Source: Sternotherus odoratus
Lineage: Eukaryota > Chordata > Testudines > Kinosternidae
Length of the DNA stretch: 64,000 nucleotides
Reading direction: 5' to 3'
NCBI GenBank assembly: GCA_032164245.1
Contig: JAVMKO010000010.1
Location: forward strand, 25,990,189 to 26,054,188
Position numbers and translations under genes: made by a program. The notes under the pieces are model-generated. The model searched no databases and was not told where the DNA came from. It saw only the letters and a program-made list of their open reading frames with translations. Below, one piece after another: positions 49,119-62,200 of the stretch. Each line of letters begins with the position of its first letter. Positions within the stretch are counted from its first letter, which is position 1.

Positions 49119-50265
49119 CAGCGGTTCTCAAACTTTTTTTGTGTGGACCACTTGAAAATTGTTGAGGGTCTCAGTGAACCATGTTATTTGTACCATTAAC
49201 TAACTATTCTAAAGTGCCTTGGATAAAAGCACTATATAAAAAAACCCTTAATAATAAACAACTATTTTTTGTTCTACAAATAAAGCACACAACTCATATT
49301 TTAATATCAGTCGTCTCACATTTCGAATGCGATGGATGTGCCCTCCCCCACCACAGCAGCCACAGAGCTGAGGCTGGGAAGGAGGCTTGTCTCTCCTTGG
49401 CAGCTGGGGGAAGTCACCTTTTTCTCTGGCCGCTGCAGCCCTGGACATCCCAAATTCCCCCCCACCCCCTCTTCTCACCCCACTGCCCCATCTCACCTAC
49501 CCCCCTGTGCAGCTCCGCTAATTAGGTGGATGGCCCTTCATTCTCTCTTATGTGGATGCCCAGGTGGGCACCTTAGAGGGTGCTATCCACGGACCACCGG
49601 AATGGAGCTCACGGACCTCTGGTGGTCCATGGACCACAGTTTGAGAACCTTTGTGGTCTCCAACTCAATTTACCTTAGGGCCAGTGCCAATCCTCAAATC
49701 CTCCCAGTGGGCCAATAATGTCACTCATGCCGCCCATAACCCTCCCCCCAAAACTCTGCTTGGGTGCAGGCTCTTGGCTGGGGCAGGGGGTGGGTGTGCA
49801 GGAGGAGGGGGTGGGGTTGCAGGCTCCGGGAGGGATGGGGAGGGGGTGCAGGCTCGGGGAGAGAGTTTGGGGGTGGGAGTGGGTGTGTGGGGAAGGGGTG
49901 CAGGCTCTGGGAGTTTGGGGGACAGGGGCTCTGGGAGTTTGAGGGCCAGGGGAGCCTCCACGTGCTGCTGCCCCCAGGCACCCCCCCTTGCAGCTTCTCT
50001 TTGGCCTCAGGTGCTCTCGGGGTGGGGGCAGCAGTGGACGCCCAGCCCTGCCCTGCCCTGGGGTCCCAGGGAGGAGCCGGCAGACACGTGGAGCGAGCAG
50101 GCATCAGTTCTGCTGCCGGGGTCCTGAGCCATTTTAAATCACTTTGGGGGTGGCAGGTGAGGCCAAGGCAGAGACCCAGCCCCAAATCTACTGAAGCCCC
50201 ATGGGCCACGTAGGGGAGCTTCACAGGCTTCAGATGGCCCGCAGGCCGGGAGTTTGAGACCCCTA
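49119..50265. mobile_element. Chimeric hAT-type element
   Basis: The left end CAGCGGTTCTCAAACTTTTT and right end CCGGGAGTTTGAGACCCCTA share only the core TCTCAAACT and look like termini of two hAT subfamilies. ATGCTAAAT flanks both sides (49110-49118 and 50265-50273), so the whole 1.15 kb sits in one 8-9-bp target duplication. A second right-end-like block, GACCACAGTTTGAGAACC, occurs inside at about 49633-49650. The interior from 49740 is GC/G-rich minisatellite-like DNA with GGGTGCAGGCTC units. No transposase ORF. Confidence 0.75.
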
Positions 50266-50273
50266 TGCTAAAT

Positions 50274-51833
50274 TATTAGATCCTAATCTGCCTGCATAGA
50301 GCTATGTCATTTGTACACACAGAGAGAAAGGCAGGGGCAATCAAGCAACTTGCCTCGGAGTGCAGAAATGGCCACGACGTGACTCAGTACCCAAGGGCGG
50401 ACATAACCCTTGCATCTTTTCTTTGGGACCAGATAACAGGATGATTTTTCCCTTAAGGGATATTCTATCTCAAAAGCAGATGCACTAAACAACTGCTATG
50501 GGAAGCAGGAGTAAACAGAAATCTCAGCAGACTAGGAACCTTGTGGGACACAGGACTGGATGAACAACAGCATGTGGTGAATAAAACAAGACTGGTTAGT
50601 AACTTCCCATTGAAAAACTTCTCTGGATATTTTTGAACTCCACCTATCTCCTTTTAAGAGAGATAATTAATGCCAAGGGAAACAAGGAAGGAAATAAAGT
50701 TAGGTTCTAAGTCCCAGAAAGGAACATTTTGTATTCTCTGCAAAATCACTATGATTAAGGAGAACTGAAAAGGGTAGATTACATTTCAGGAGTAAAAATA
50801 TGCCACAAAACTGTAAAAATTGCATGTTATATTATGTTTGCTAAGGGAGCAGAAGAGTTTCCACAAGACAGCACTTCACCACTTAACCGTTATTAAATAT
50901 GAACTAAGGAAAGGCAGACGAGCCATGTTGAAAATAAATCTCAGCTCTATCTTTTATTTTGCACAGTGCTCATCTGCAGTGCTCCGGCTGGTGTATCTCA
51001 TACTCTAATTCTGCATTAGGTAGGACTGGCTCTGACTTCCAGAATAATTGGTAGAAAACTCCAGCTCCGTAAGGCAATTGATTCACCAGAGGAAAAAAGA
51101 ATTAAAAAAACCCAACAAATTTAATCATCAACAAGGAATCCTTTTCAACCACATGCAAAATCCATCACAGAGCCTGGCTTCTCTGGGTGATGGAAGTAAG
51201 CACTGAGAATGTTAAAACATATTTTAAAACTACCAAAACCAGAGCCTTAAAATAATCGGTTTGGGACTGAGGCTTATTGATAAGAATAGAAAAAAATTAT
51301 TAAAGAAGTCGGGATTGAAGAGGAGGGATCTTAGTGGAAACCAAAGAAACTCTTGGACTGAGAGGTTAAAGCATGATATAACATTGCGTGCTATGGTAAT
51401 AGGATTAAACTGTTATTGTACCGATCATAATGGACTCAATTTATGCCTCTCAGCATGCCCCAAGGTCTTATGTTACATTTGGTATTAGCAACATTAATGC
51501 AGACTTTGCTAGCAGAAGAAAAAAGGAGGAACCTGTATCTATAATCTATGTGCCCCAACCCCACTTCTCTTCCATTTCTGTCTTTATTTCCCAGGTTATA
51601 CTTTCATTCAGAGCACCAGCCTCTTCCTGATAGGTGCTTTGTCCATCTCATTCGTCTGCACAGCATCCAGCACTATATAACTGAACAACTTCTGTCACCA
51701 TGGAGAAGACACCACAAACCCTGTTAACAAGTTCCAAACCAAAACATTTTTAATTGCCTATTACACAAATAAAGATTTTTTCAGAATATGTGTCACAACA
51801 TTTTTACACCGACTCTAGTTCATAAATTCCAGA
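50274..51833. other. Intergenic, no recognised feature
   Basis: About 1.5 kb without recognised exon or confident mobile element. Confidence 0.3.
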
Positions 51834-51841
51834 CTTTACAG

Positions 51842-52411
51842 CAGGGGTGGGGAATCTTTTTTCTGTCAAGGGCCATTTGGACATTTATAATGTCATTCGC
51901 GGGCCGCTTCTCCCCCGTCCCCCCCCCCCAGCCAGGAAGCCCAGGCTGGCAACGGGAGCTGAGACCCCAGCTGTCAAGGGGCCAGCGGGGGAAACCCCAA
52001 AGCAGTGGCAGGCAGAGTGCTTAGCCCTGCACTGCTTTGGGGGTTCCCCCGCTGGCCCCTTGCCAGCCAGGGTCCTGCCGCCTGCCCCAGTCAGCTCCCG
52101 CTATCAGCCTGGGTGTAGGGGGTGATCTTCATTTACCCCTGCCCAGCCTCCCCCCATCTAACCGCCTTTCCTCCCCCACCCCTGCCTGGCCCGGCCAATC
52201 CCACCGAACATAACCTCCTCCCCCCTCCCACTCCCAACCCAGCCTCCTGCCCCCGCCCATGCCTGACCCGCCCAGTCCAGCCTCCCCCCCACCAAACCTC
52301 CTTCCCTCCCGCACCCACGCCTCGCCCACCCCATCCAGCCTAGTCTCCTGTCCGGACAGAATTATTTGGCGGGCCGTATAAGGCCCGCGGGCCGGAGGTT
52401 CCCCAACCCTG
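51842..52411. mobile_element. hAT-type MITE with GC-rich cargo and perfect target duplication
   Basis: Left end CAGGGGTGGGGAATCTTTTT, right end GGAGGTTCCCCAACCCTG. CTTTACAG lies directly outside on both sides (51834-51841 and 52412-52419). GGGCCATTTGGACATTTATA near the left and CGGGCCGTATAAGGCCCGCGG near the right are subterminal. The interior 51930-52120 shares GGGGAAACCCCAAAGCAG and CCTGCCCCAGTCAGCTCCCG with the differently ended element at 29153. 52135-52345 is a C-rich direct-repeat block. Confidence 0.9.
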
Positions 52412-52419
52412 CTTTACAG

Positions 52420-53500
52420 GAACAGGATTATCACATCAAACTGGAGAAGGTCAGTGGTGTAATGTAAAACCCCTCTCTCACATTAAAGATGCAGTCACAC
52501 CCCTATGAGCACTGATGAAAAAACATCTTTGAGAATTGTCAGGGTTCTTTTTGAAGTTGCATGATAATTCCATGTTTGAATTGGAACTGTCATTTACTGT
52601 ATGCACGTCTGAGATCTGAAAAAAAACTTGTGTCTAGGAAATATCTCTGGGAATTAAATGCAAAATGTTTCCTACCTTTACTGAACGATAAATGCTTGCC
52701 TCTGTCTCACTTGTCAGACAAACAGTACCTCTTTGCAAACTCTCTACTTCAGGATCTGTTTCTTTCTAAGCATGTAGACAGATAATTGTATTAGTTGAAA
52801 GGGGCTATAAAACAACTGACGTAATAATTACATGCCATCTAATCCGTCCCCCCCCAATAAATAATGTTCTGGATTTTTTTAAAATTGAAGCTATATCCAC
52901 AATGAGATTTCGGAGCCATTACTCCAGGCCACAGTTAAAAATGACATACAGTACGATACAATACAAATGAGCTGGATTGTCATTTGTATTTTCTATTTGT
53001 ATTCAATTGTCTTTGATAATAAAATGTTAAAGCTCAATTCTTCTGCAAACCTTTTAAACTCAGATTTTCAAGGCATCCCTATGAGGACTAATAAAATACT
53101 GCTTTCTGTGACAATTTCCTAACACTAGTATACAAGGGAAGAGATGTGATGCCAGTCTACAAGTAAAGAGGTATAAGGGCCTCTCTGTTAAAAACCTGGT
53201 CAGATAAGGTAGTAACTGAAAGCCATCAGATGACGACAGATTTCAGCGGCCTATGGAAAATGAGTTTGGTGGGCTCAGTCCAATTCTCAGGTGACAAGTT
53301 GTTGCACCACTAAACCCACCACGATTGACACCCCTTGTTGATACCTCAACAGACAAGGTAAGGGCTGAGTGGGCATAAAGACTGAACTAGAAACTCCCTT
53401 TTGTAGGTGTCCTTCCTATGTGGGAATTGTTGGGGAAGTTTGCATGGCCACTGCCTGTATTACACCTATTCTGTGTACAAAAAAAATGTCCGTCTCTCGG
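52420..53500. other. Intergenic, no recognised feature
   Basis: About 1.1 kb without recognised exon or confident mobile element. Confidence 0.3.
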
Positions 53501-54290
53501 GCTCATAGACTCATAGACTTTAAGGTCAGAAGAGACCATTATGATTACTAGTCTGACCTCCTGCACAATGCAGGCCACAGAATCTTACTCACACACTCCT
53601 GCAATAAACCTCTCACCTATGTCTAAGCTATTGAAGTCCTCAGAATCATGGTTTAAAGACTTCAAGTTTCAGAGAATCCTCCAGCAAGTGACCCATACCC
53701 CACACTGCAGAGGAAGGCAAAAAAACCCTATCTTCCAATCTGCCCTGGAAGAAAATCCCTTCCTGACCCCAAATATGGTGATCAGCTAAACCCCGAGAAC
53801 GTGGGCAAGACTCACCACAGCCAGACAGCCAGGAAACAATTCTCTGTACTAACTCAGATCCCACCCCATCCAACATCCCATCACAGGCCATTGGGGCTTA
53901 TTTACCGCTAATAGTCAAAGATCAATTAATTACCAAAATTAGGCTATCCCATCACATCATCTCCTCCATAAACTTATCAAGCTTAGTCTTAGAGCCAGAT
54001 ATGTCTTTTGCCCCTACTGCTTCCCTTGGAAGGCTGTTCCAGAACTTCTGATGATTAGAAACCTTTGTCTAATTTCAAGTCTAAACTTCCTGCTGGCCAG
54101 TTTATATCCATTTGTTCTTATGTCCACATTGGTACTGAGCTTAAATAATTCCTCTCCCTCCCTGGTATTTATCGCTCAGACATATTTACAGAGGGTAATC
54201 ATATCTCCCCTCAGCCTTCTTTTGTTTAAGCTAAACAAGCCAAGCCCTTTGAGTCTCCTGTTAAGATGAAGGATTGGCCTCCTTCCAGAC
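53501..54290 (-). mobile_element. CR1 LINE 3' region (turtle-type), about 0.8 kb
   Basis: TCATAGACTCATAGACTTTA, AGGTCAGAAGAGACCATTAT and TAGTCTGACCTCCTGCACAA are the reverse complement of a CR1 3' end. Further on, GGAAGGCTGTTCCAGAACTT and TTCCTGCTGGCCAGTTTATA follow the usual CR1 3' order. It is 5'-truncated, has no intact reverse transcriptase, and is the longest LINE fragment in the window. Confidence 0.8.
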
Positions 54291-55649
54291 AGACACCACC
54301 CTTACCCGTTCCAAACTCTAGACATCCTATGGCATTGACAGGGTGCTGATGACCCATCTTCAGTATTTTCTGTTCCAGTCAGGTCAGAAATGCTGCACAA
54401 ATGCATGGTAGGGGCCGGTTCCAATTTCAAATCTCAGCTGGAACCAGATCAGCAGGAAAGAGTGCAGGTTAAAAAATTAACACTAATGAAGTACCATTTT
54501 TGATCTTTTCAAGCTTCAGCAAAGGATTGGATCTGAATCTGCTTGATTTTGGCAAAAGGTCAGGGAGGGATTATTTTTTATAGTCACACATCCATAATCT
54601 GAATTTGGGTCAGGAATTTGTTTTAAACTATGTAATTTGTTGTTGAGTCAAAAACATTGGTTAAACAAGAAAAGCAAACATTTTTTAGGTGAAGCTCTTA
54701 CCAACACATCAAACCTCTGGATGTCCAAAGCAATCCATTTTCCTGGAACACAGCATGGAAGATGGAACATCAGAGACAGGCCTTCACAACTGGATCAGAT
54801 GCCAGGCTAATCTTGTGACTCTGCATCAATTCACATGAACAAATGACACTATTGCTTAGTATTACAAAGTGAGGCGTTGGGATTAACATTTACATACCAA
54901 ACTGTTATTAAAATTAATGTTATTGGATTTAACTTCAGCTCCATTTCAGCTCGAATGTCGGTGGGCACAACTCTCCCTGTCTTCAATAAAAGACAGAGTT
55001 AAAGTTGGTCCTTGTACTTTAAATCTGACTGTGATTCACATGTATTATCTGTATTTATCTATGTGGCAAAGTTCTGTTCTGGTTGCACACAAACAGTTTT
55101 ATAGGAAATAGGTATACAAATTGCAGTGATATGAAGTAACCAGATCCTTCTAACTCATCAAAACTTAGCACTATCAACATAGCCTAACTACAAGAACAAG
55201 AGAAAACACATTAGACGTGAGATATGGTAAAGTCTGCAAACTTGGCATCTGCTAACCAAGGAAGGGTAAATAATTTTCAGAGTCAAGGACTCTTAGATGA
55301 AAATGTGTTGCTATTATTTAAACAAGGGGTCTGTTAAATCAAGAGCCTCAGCTGATCTTGACCTCCTCAGTACTGTACCAAGAGATTTCTGCACTTCAAC
55401 CCATTTTTGAATCCTGGCATCTATCCCAAATGTAGTTTTCTCATAAAAAGGTGAGCAAGTAATGTTTATGGATTAATGATTAATGTTAACTTTCACCATG
55501 CTACCTTTGTTATAACTTTTCCTGAGGCTAGGACAGCTTTGGCAAATAATTGCAATGGTACCCAAGAAAACGTAAACTCACCTGCTTTGGGGATTTGTTG
55601 CAAACTCAAATCTCATACCAGTTCTGTGGTTCTTGAAGGCAAATGAACA
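54291..55649. other. Intergenic, no recognised feature
   Basis: About 1.3 kb of AT-rich sequence without recognised exon or confident mobile element. Confidence 0.3.
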
Positions 55650-56375
55650 TTTCAGATGAACTCAGGGCCCAGTTTCAAACACAGCTGGGCCTGACTTTGG
55701 AGGGTCCCGGTGGACCAGCCTGTACTCCACCCTGGTCCCATAGCCCACCAGGGATATCATTTGGCAGCTCCTTCATGGAGCTGGGCGCACGGGTGTGTTC
55801 CTCCCCCATCCCAGATGCCTGTCCCTTTTTCAGTGTGAAGATGACCCTGGTGCATGTCTATCTAGAATGTACCAGGTTGCAGTCCCTTTTATGGGTCCCC
55901 AGAACCTCCTGTTTAGGTTCTGGCTGCATTTTTTCCACACCTTTTCGTGACCCCACAAAGTCATGACACCTCCTCGTCAACCTCCTTCTGGAACTGGCCA
56001 AAGTAGCCACCTACAACACAAGGAGGAGGATGCTGGACAGAGAGGTGCTCTGCGATTGTGGGGCCTATTTGCGTTCCTCCGTTGTCTCACGCATGCAGGG
56101 AGAGTTTCTCTGGGAAGTGTCCGCTGGTTCCCTAGACAGTATGGAGGAGCAGTGGACAGCGTCCAGGGTTCTCTGCTCGGTGTCCCCTTCTGGGTCCCTA
56201 CTTTTGAATCTGTGATCTCACTCCCGGCTCTGTTCTTGCTTAGTAGTCCCCCATTTCAGTTGAGACCCTGGGCCAGTAGCGCCTCCCCAGCGGTTGGGGA
56301 AGGGTTCTTTAGATGTGGGCAGGCTTGCACCTGCCTGTCTCTCAGAATTTCAATAAGGCAAGCACAGCATCATTT
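55650..56375 (+). mobile_element. Decayed LINE ORF2 C-terminal fragment
   Basis: Consecutive frames translate LVHVYLECTRLQSLL, then VATYNTRRRMLDREV and LCDCGAYLRSSVVSRMQGEF, which resemble the region downstream of reverse transcriptase in some vertebrate LINE ORF2 proteins (perhaps Tx1/L1-like). The frame shifts between pieces, so it is dead. AGAATTTCAATAAGGC at about 56344 may be close to the 3' end. Family assignment is tentative. Confidence 0.45.
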
Positions 56376-56428
56376 ACCATTCCCTTGAGACAGGTATCGT
56401 GGTGGTGAAGCGTCCATTACTTACATGA

Positions 56429-56641
56429 GGTAACAAAGTCCTGTGGCACCTTAAAGACTAACTATAAAGTTTTGAAGCATGAGCTTTCGTGGGCTAATAC
56501 CCACTTCGTCGGATGCAGGCAGTGGACGAAGTGGGTATTAGCCCACGAAAGCTCATGCTTCAAAACTTTATAGTTAGTCTTTAAGGTGCCACAGGACTTT
56601 GTTACCTCTGCTATTCCAGACTAACATGGCTACCTCCCTGA
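56429..56641 (+). mobile_element. Fold-back retroposon: 84-bp perfect inverted repeat, 16-bp target duplication
   Basis: TCCATTACTTACATGA flanks the element exactly (56413-56428 and 56642-56657). 56427-56510 and 56525-56608 are perfect inverted repeats of 84 bp (left arm inner end CCCACTTCGTC, right arm start GACGAAGTGGG) around a 14-nt loop. The right arm is followed by CTGCTATTCCAGACTAACAT and GGCTACCTCCCTGA, ending in CTGA. The long target duplication indicates LINE-mediated insertion; no protein is encoded. The identical arms suggest a young insertion or one made with both arms copied from one template. Confidence 0.85.
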
Positions 56642-56657
56642 TCCATTACTTACATGA

Positions 56658-59200
56658 CACTAATCTACCCCCAAGCCTTGGACGGGGGCATGAGACAGCA
56701 CAGGTAGGGGTAGATGCACATTGTTCCCATTCTGGTCTCATGGGGATTCCCTAATAAAGGTAATGCAGCCTGGGCCTATTTCATCATTTCCAGAGAAACT
56801 CTTCCCAGGAGCAGCCGTGGCTGGAGATGGACAGTATGTGGGTGGTGGTGGTGACGGGAAGGGTTAAAAACCTTAGCATGATTCTCAGCCCTGGCCTCAC
56901 ATGGATCCCTGGGGATTTGTGAGGTTTTGGTGCCTCATGGTCTATCCTGAAGGGGGCAAGCCCAGGACCCTCCTGAAGTAATCAGGGAAACACTCCAAGA
57001 AGGGACATTTCCTTGCCTCTCTCCTCCTTGCCCTGCCCCCAGGTTGTTTTTGTTTGAAGGAAGGGATGACCCCACCTACTATGCTCTGCAATTACAGTAA
57101 ATACAAACTCACCACTAAGCTGTAGTAGAAAGCCAACGTTATGACTTAAAGCCCCAAAGGCAAAGAGACTCTTGAGTTTATTCTGTTTTAAACTTGCCTC
57201 AATCTGCCTAGAACAGAGCCAAGCCCAGTTTGGTAGTTTCCATTTACAGGGATTTTCACAAACCTGCATCCTGGTTTTGATCCAGGCAGGTTTCTTCTTC
57301 CCTGAATGTTGCCTTGATGTCTGGTTGTGAATACTGTATACTTTTCATCCAGAAATGAGCCCATTCTCCTGTCACAGAGGGTGTAATGGAATGCTAATCT
57401 GTAGTACTCTGTTCGGCCAGTAGCTGGCAGGGTGTGTAAAAGACCTTATTTAAAAGAACCTCACCCATAACTGGAAGATCTTTAAAGGATCTTATGATGA
57501 ACACATATGGTGGGAATAAGCATGCCCTGCAACCAGTCCATATCTGATACAGGAGTATGATAGAGAGACTCATACCTCAGCCCCAAAACTCACTACCTTC
57601 CCAAGTGCAAAACTCCACCCATAGAAAGTTTTTCTCCTTGGGGCGTAAACACCAATTGAGAATAAACGCTTTCAACAAACAAAACCTGAGAAGTCCACGG
57701 AGATCCACTCTGAACCAGTCTTCTCCCACCAAGCTCAGGGCCATCTTTACCATTCTCTCTCCAGATCTTCTGCTTCTTCCATTGCCCGACTTCCTGACAG
57801 GTTCCAGCAATCTTGTTCTCCCTTCCCCATCTGAGTTTCAGCTGTGCAGTTCACATCTCTATACCAGCCTAAGCCCGGGATTCTAATGATACCCTGCTGG
57901 TGACCTGTCCAGGAACAATCCCCCAAAAGTTTTGCAAACCTCAGCAACGTATGTCTTCTGCAATATTACAGATTATTTCAATGCATGCTAATAGAAACTC
58001 AACTAAACAACAGATTTTGCCCGCATTACTCACTTTGGGCAGTACCTTCCATTGATGTCAATGGGCTGGATGCATAAGAAGATACTGCTTGCAAGAGGAA
58101 GGAAGACCATATCAAGCCATAGGATTCCTTCTTAAAATAACAGCTGGTTTCTCCTATTGTCTGGTCCAGGTTCACAGCTAGGGACACTCAGTGGAGTAGG
58201 GGCTGGACTCATTAAAGATGACTGCACATTTCAAAGTACTTGAATTTCAGTTAGAGGCATATTTTGTTTAAGATGCTTAGACATTACACCCTTTCTGTGA
58301 TTTTAGGGTTTGCTTCTGCAGTTCCAAGCCTGCTTTCTGCATGAGGATGTGGGGGCCCCTCTTGGCCTGTGCAGCTTCCAACCCAAACCCTGAGGTTTGT
58401 CCAGCAAATATGGTACTAAAGTTTCCACCTCCTTCACTCTGACGTTGTTGTTTAACCATCACATCTTCCATGTTGGCCTCAGTTAAGAAAGCAAGTTCTC
58501 CCCCCATCTCCCCTCCAGATCAAAGCAGAAGCTGCTCCCTCTATAGATTGGCCAGGAGGAGATATATTATAATGGCATATTGGAAATCCCTTGTGCTCTT
58601 TTTATCTTTCCTTTGCTAAGGTCTCTCATCTCTATCTCCTCCTCACCAGTTCATCCAACCCAGAGTTCTTCTCCAAGCTGCTGCATCAGTCCCTACTTTT
58701 GTCCCTGTGCCTTACAGCCCTGCGAAATGAAGTCAACCTTCTTCACTCTGCCTTGTCAATACTATTCTTCTGCCTTGACCTGGAGCCTTCTAGTCTCTAC
58801 TAGATTTAATCTCTTATGCGCCGATTTAAGAAAGCACTGCAGCAGGAGCTCATCTTTAAACATATGCTTAAGTCCCATTGACTTTAGTGCTCTTGGCTCT
58901 TCTGATTCCCCTCTCTCCTTGGGTATGGTACACATACATTAGGAACAGTTATTGAAATGCACATATTGTGTTTTCACATTAAAAAAAAATCAAGCCTATT
59001 TGAGCTTTATCATCAGGTTGTGATCACGTTCTCATCTAGGCAATTTAATCCTGAAAATGCAGTGCTGGTGATTTTTGTGCCACCAGAAGGAAGTCTTGTG
59101 GTGAGCCAACTGATATCCCATAGGCTCGCAGCATGCTCCCTGCCTCTTCATCCTCTAGGCCTTATCACTTTCCTGACATAATAGTTAGTAGGGTTGCTCA
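56658..59200. other. Intergenic, no recognised gene
   Basis: About 2.5 kb without recognised exon. Moderately repeat-poor; short open frames have no recognisable domain. Confidence 0.3.
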
Positions 59201-62200
59201 AAAATTCAGACAACTGGATACTTTACAAATAAGTTAATTTTATTGAATAGGCATTATAGCTTCTCTCTGTTTCAAATAATGGAGAAGCCAATTCACACAG
59301 ATTACAGAGCTATCAGTTACTTATAGTAATCTTTCATAAAAGAAAGAAATTAAATATAGTTCTGCTATAAAAAGTGCGACAGTTATAACTGGAAGTTTTC
59401 CGAAACAAAAGCAAGATTTACTAACTATTGCAAAAATTGGTTTAGTGCTTTAATACTTTACAAAGTAACAATCCAACTGCTAAAAACAGTTCTTACATCA
59501 TCTTTGTCAAAGAACAGATCAGACTAAAAATAACATTTAAATTGAATCAAAATGAACATTGCATGTAAAAAAGGTTCTCAAGAACTCACACTTTCCACTG
59601 CAAAAAATATTCATTACCTTTCAACATTATTTAATGCTTTCATTTCTTTGGAGCAATTAATTTAATTTAAACATGATATGGGTGGCAGGTTCAAAATGAC
59701 CAAATGTTTTCTCTCCAGACCAAAGTAGTGAAAAGCAAATCACATCATTCAATTACTAACAGGGCAGGGGTAAGATAAATAATCTTGTTTCACATGGGAT
59801 GAACATTTAAATGAAAATGATCAAACTGAATAAACCTGGAAAGTCACCTCAGCTTTAAATAAAGCCTTGATATGCTTATTATATCCACATTACTTTTTTA
59901 AAATCCTAAAACAATACTCTGCTAGAACTCTTAAGAAATGTACAGAAGACCACAATAAACTATGTTCAAGCTCCAAAAAATAAGAATGGGTTGACTGCCA
60001 AGAAATATAATACTGCCTTAGAGAAATGAGCGAAGCTTGCTTTTTTCTGTATTAACATTTGCTTAAACATTGCGGAGAGTCCTGTATAAATACAATAATC
60101 TACATTTATATAGACTTACAATTCTGAGTTGGTTAGGTTACTAGGAAGAGTTGCATCACCTGTTCTGATTTTTAAAAAAATGATTGTACTAGCTTTGGTT
60201 CAAATGGCATGAAGACTTTAATAAATCAAATGGGTGGGACCCTAGGCTATTTCAATACTTTCATATTTAGACAAAGCATTCTTTATGCGAGGACCGAATC
60301 CTACTTACTTATGGAAAACTCCCACTGACTCTAATGGGAATTTTGCATAAAGAGGACTGAGTAATAACTTCAGAATTTATCCAAGAGTTTAGAGAGAAAA
60401 AGGAAGACAGTTATCAGTAGATATGAAAATGGACAAATAATTTTGGGGGCAGGTGATAAATAACATGACAATCGAATGATTTGAGTTAGAGATAGTTTCT
60501 ATATGGGAGAGTCTCTTGGGGGTGGATCCTAAAGAAACTCGCCCTTTGTGAGATGCATCTGGCTTAAACCATGGAGAATTAGACAATAGGAAAAGTACAC
60601 TGGAGGTCAAGAGTACACGTAAACAGTGTGCAGATTTTGAAAATTTGATCCATCTTTCTTCGTGAAGAAAAATTTACAATCACGAATGTCAAGGAAGGAG
60701 AAGGCCTTTTAAAGAGAACAAATTCTTCCAGACATGCAACCATCAACTGAAGGGCAGCATGACATATTTACACCAGAAACTGAACTGAGGAGTACAATAA
60801 CAACGCAAACAGCCATATATGGCTCACAATCAAATGTCTCTACTTAAATCATGGAAGACGAACACCCCATGGCTGTAACAGGAGGGTTACCATAAGAATA
60901 AGTGATGGATTGGGAAACAACAGGGAAAGATTCATTCTTCCCCTGAGGAAAGTGTATGAACCTAATCTAGTTAATTGGGGCAAAGTCCTGTTCAAATTAT
61001 GAATGTTAACATGGTATAATACTACAGTCTGGACTTCCCTGACTACTGAAGCCTCTGTGGCTAATTCCATTTATTATTTAATCTAGGCTTAAATCCCATT
61101 TGTTCTCCTTGGCTTATACTGAATGAACTGAGTTTTGTATTATGTGTATGCAAAGCTCCCTGAGGAGCTCCACGGGAAAAGGGCTTTCCCTCTATTGTAG
61201 CAGCACACTGTGCATTATATACAGTAGTTACTGCATTTACAGTATGCATCTTGAACGAGAGAGGCTGTCAAAAACCCTCTGTACATTTCTCCTAACATTA
61301 GAGCATACACATGTACAATTTGTAGTGCTGAGAGCCAACAGCTTCTTTACTGCCCCTGCATAGCTGTTCTTCTATTCTTCTTAGATGGAAACATTTTAAT
61401 GTAGTTAAAAGAAAGGCTGAGTAACGATGCTACCTCAGACCGTGGGGGACTGATGTTTTGCTACTGGATCTCCTGCATATTTTAATAACAATGAGCAAAA
61501 GCCTATTTTGAATGACATAAGACAAGGTGGCCAAAATGCAGGTGAAGAGAGTTCTACAAGGCCTCATTCCACTGCCAGAGTCTGGGATATAGATGCTGTT
61601 CACTGGGCTCATCTGTCCCTGTGGACAGTGCCCATATTAAAAGATGACAATGGCTGAGTCTGCTCTATGTTGAGCAAGTTAGGCACAGGTCCCCAGCTCC
61701 TGGCAAACTACCACTTCAGGTGGGCAAAATTTGGCCCATGCCACATTCTAATTTGGTTCTGTGACAAAGCAGTAACACATCTACAAGAGAGCCCATGCAG
61801 GGCCTTGTCCTTAGTTACACCGGTGTAAATCTCTGCTGTCACTTCTCTGATGGATGTAAAACTGATGTGTAAGAAAGAGGAGAATCGGGTCACCAGTTTT
61901 TAAGCTGCATTTCATGCCAATTAAAAGCACGAAGAGAGTCAAAAGAAAGTCAATTATAATGAATAAACGGAGCAATATTAGGCACTGACTTAGTTCTGAC
62001 ATTTTATCATGTCTTTGTAACTTCTGGCAATGTTGCAAATAAAGCCCTCTACACAAGGGGAGAAAAACAATGAACAGATCTGGACAGTTAAACAGATGAA
62101 TGGCAAAGCAACCTGTGTCTGTTCTCTGAGTTTAGGTGGGATGATCCACAAGCCCAGGCAGACAATTATTTTTGATATCCAGAACTCTACTCCACTAAAC

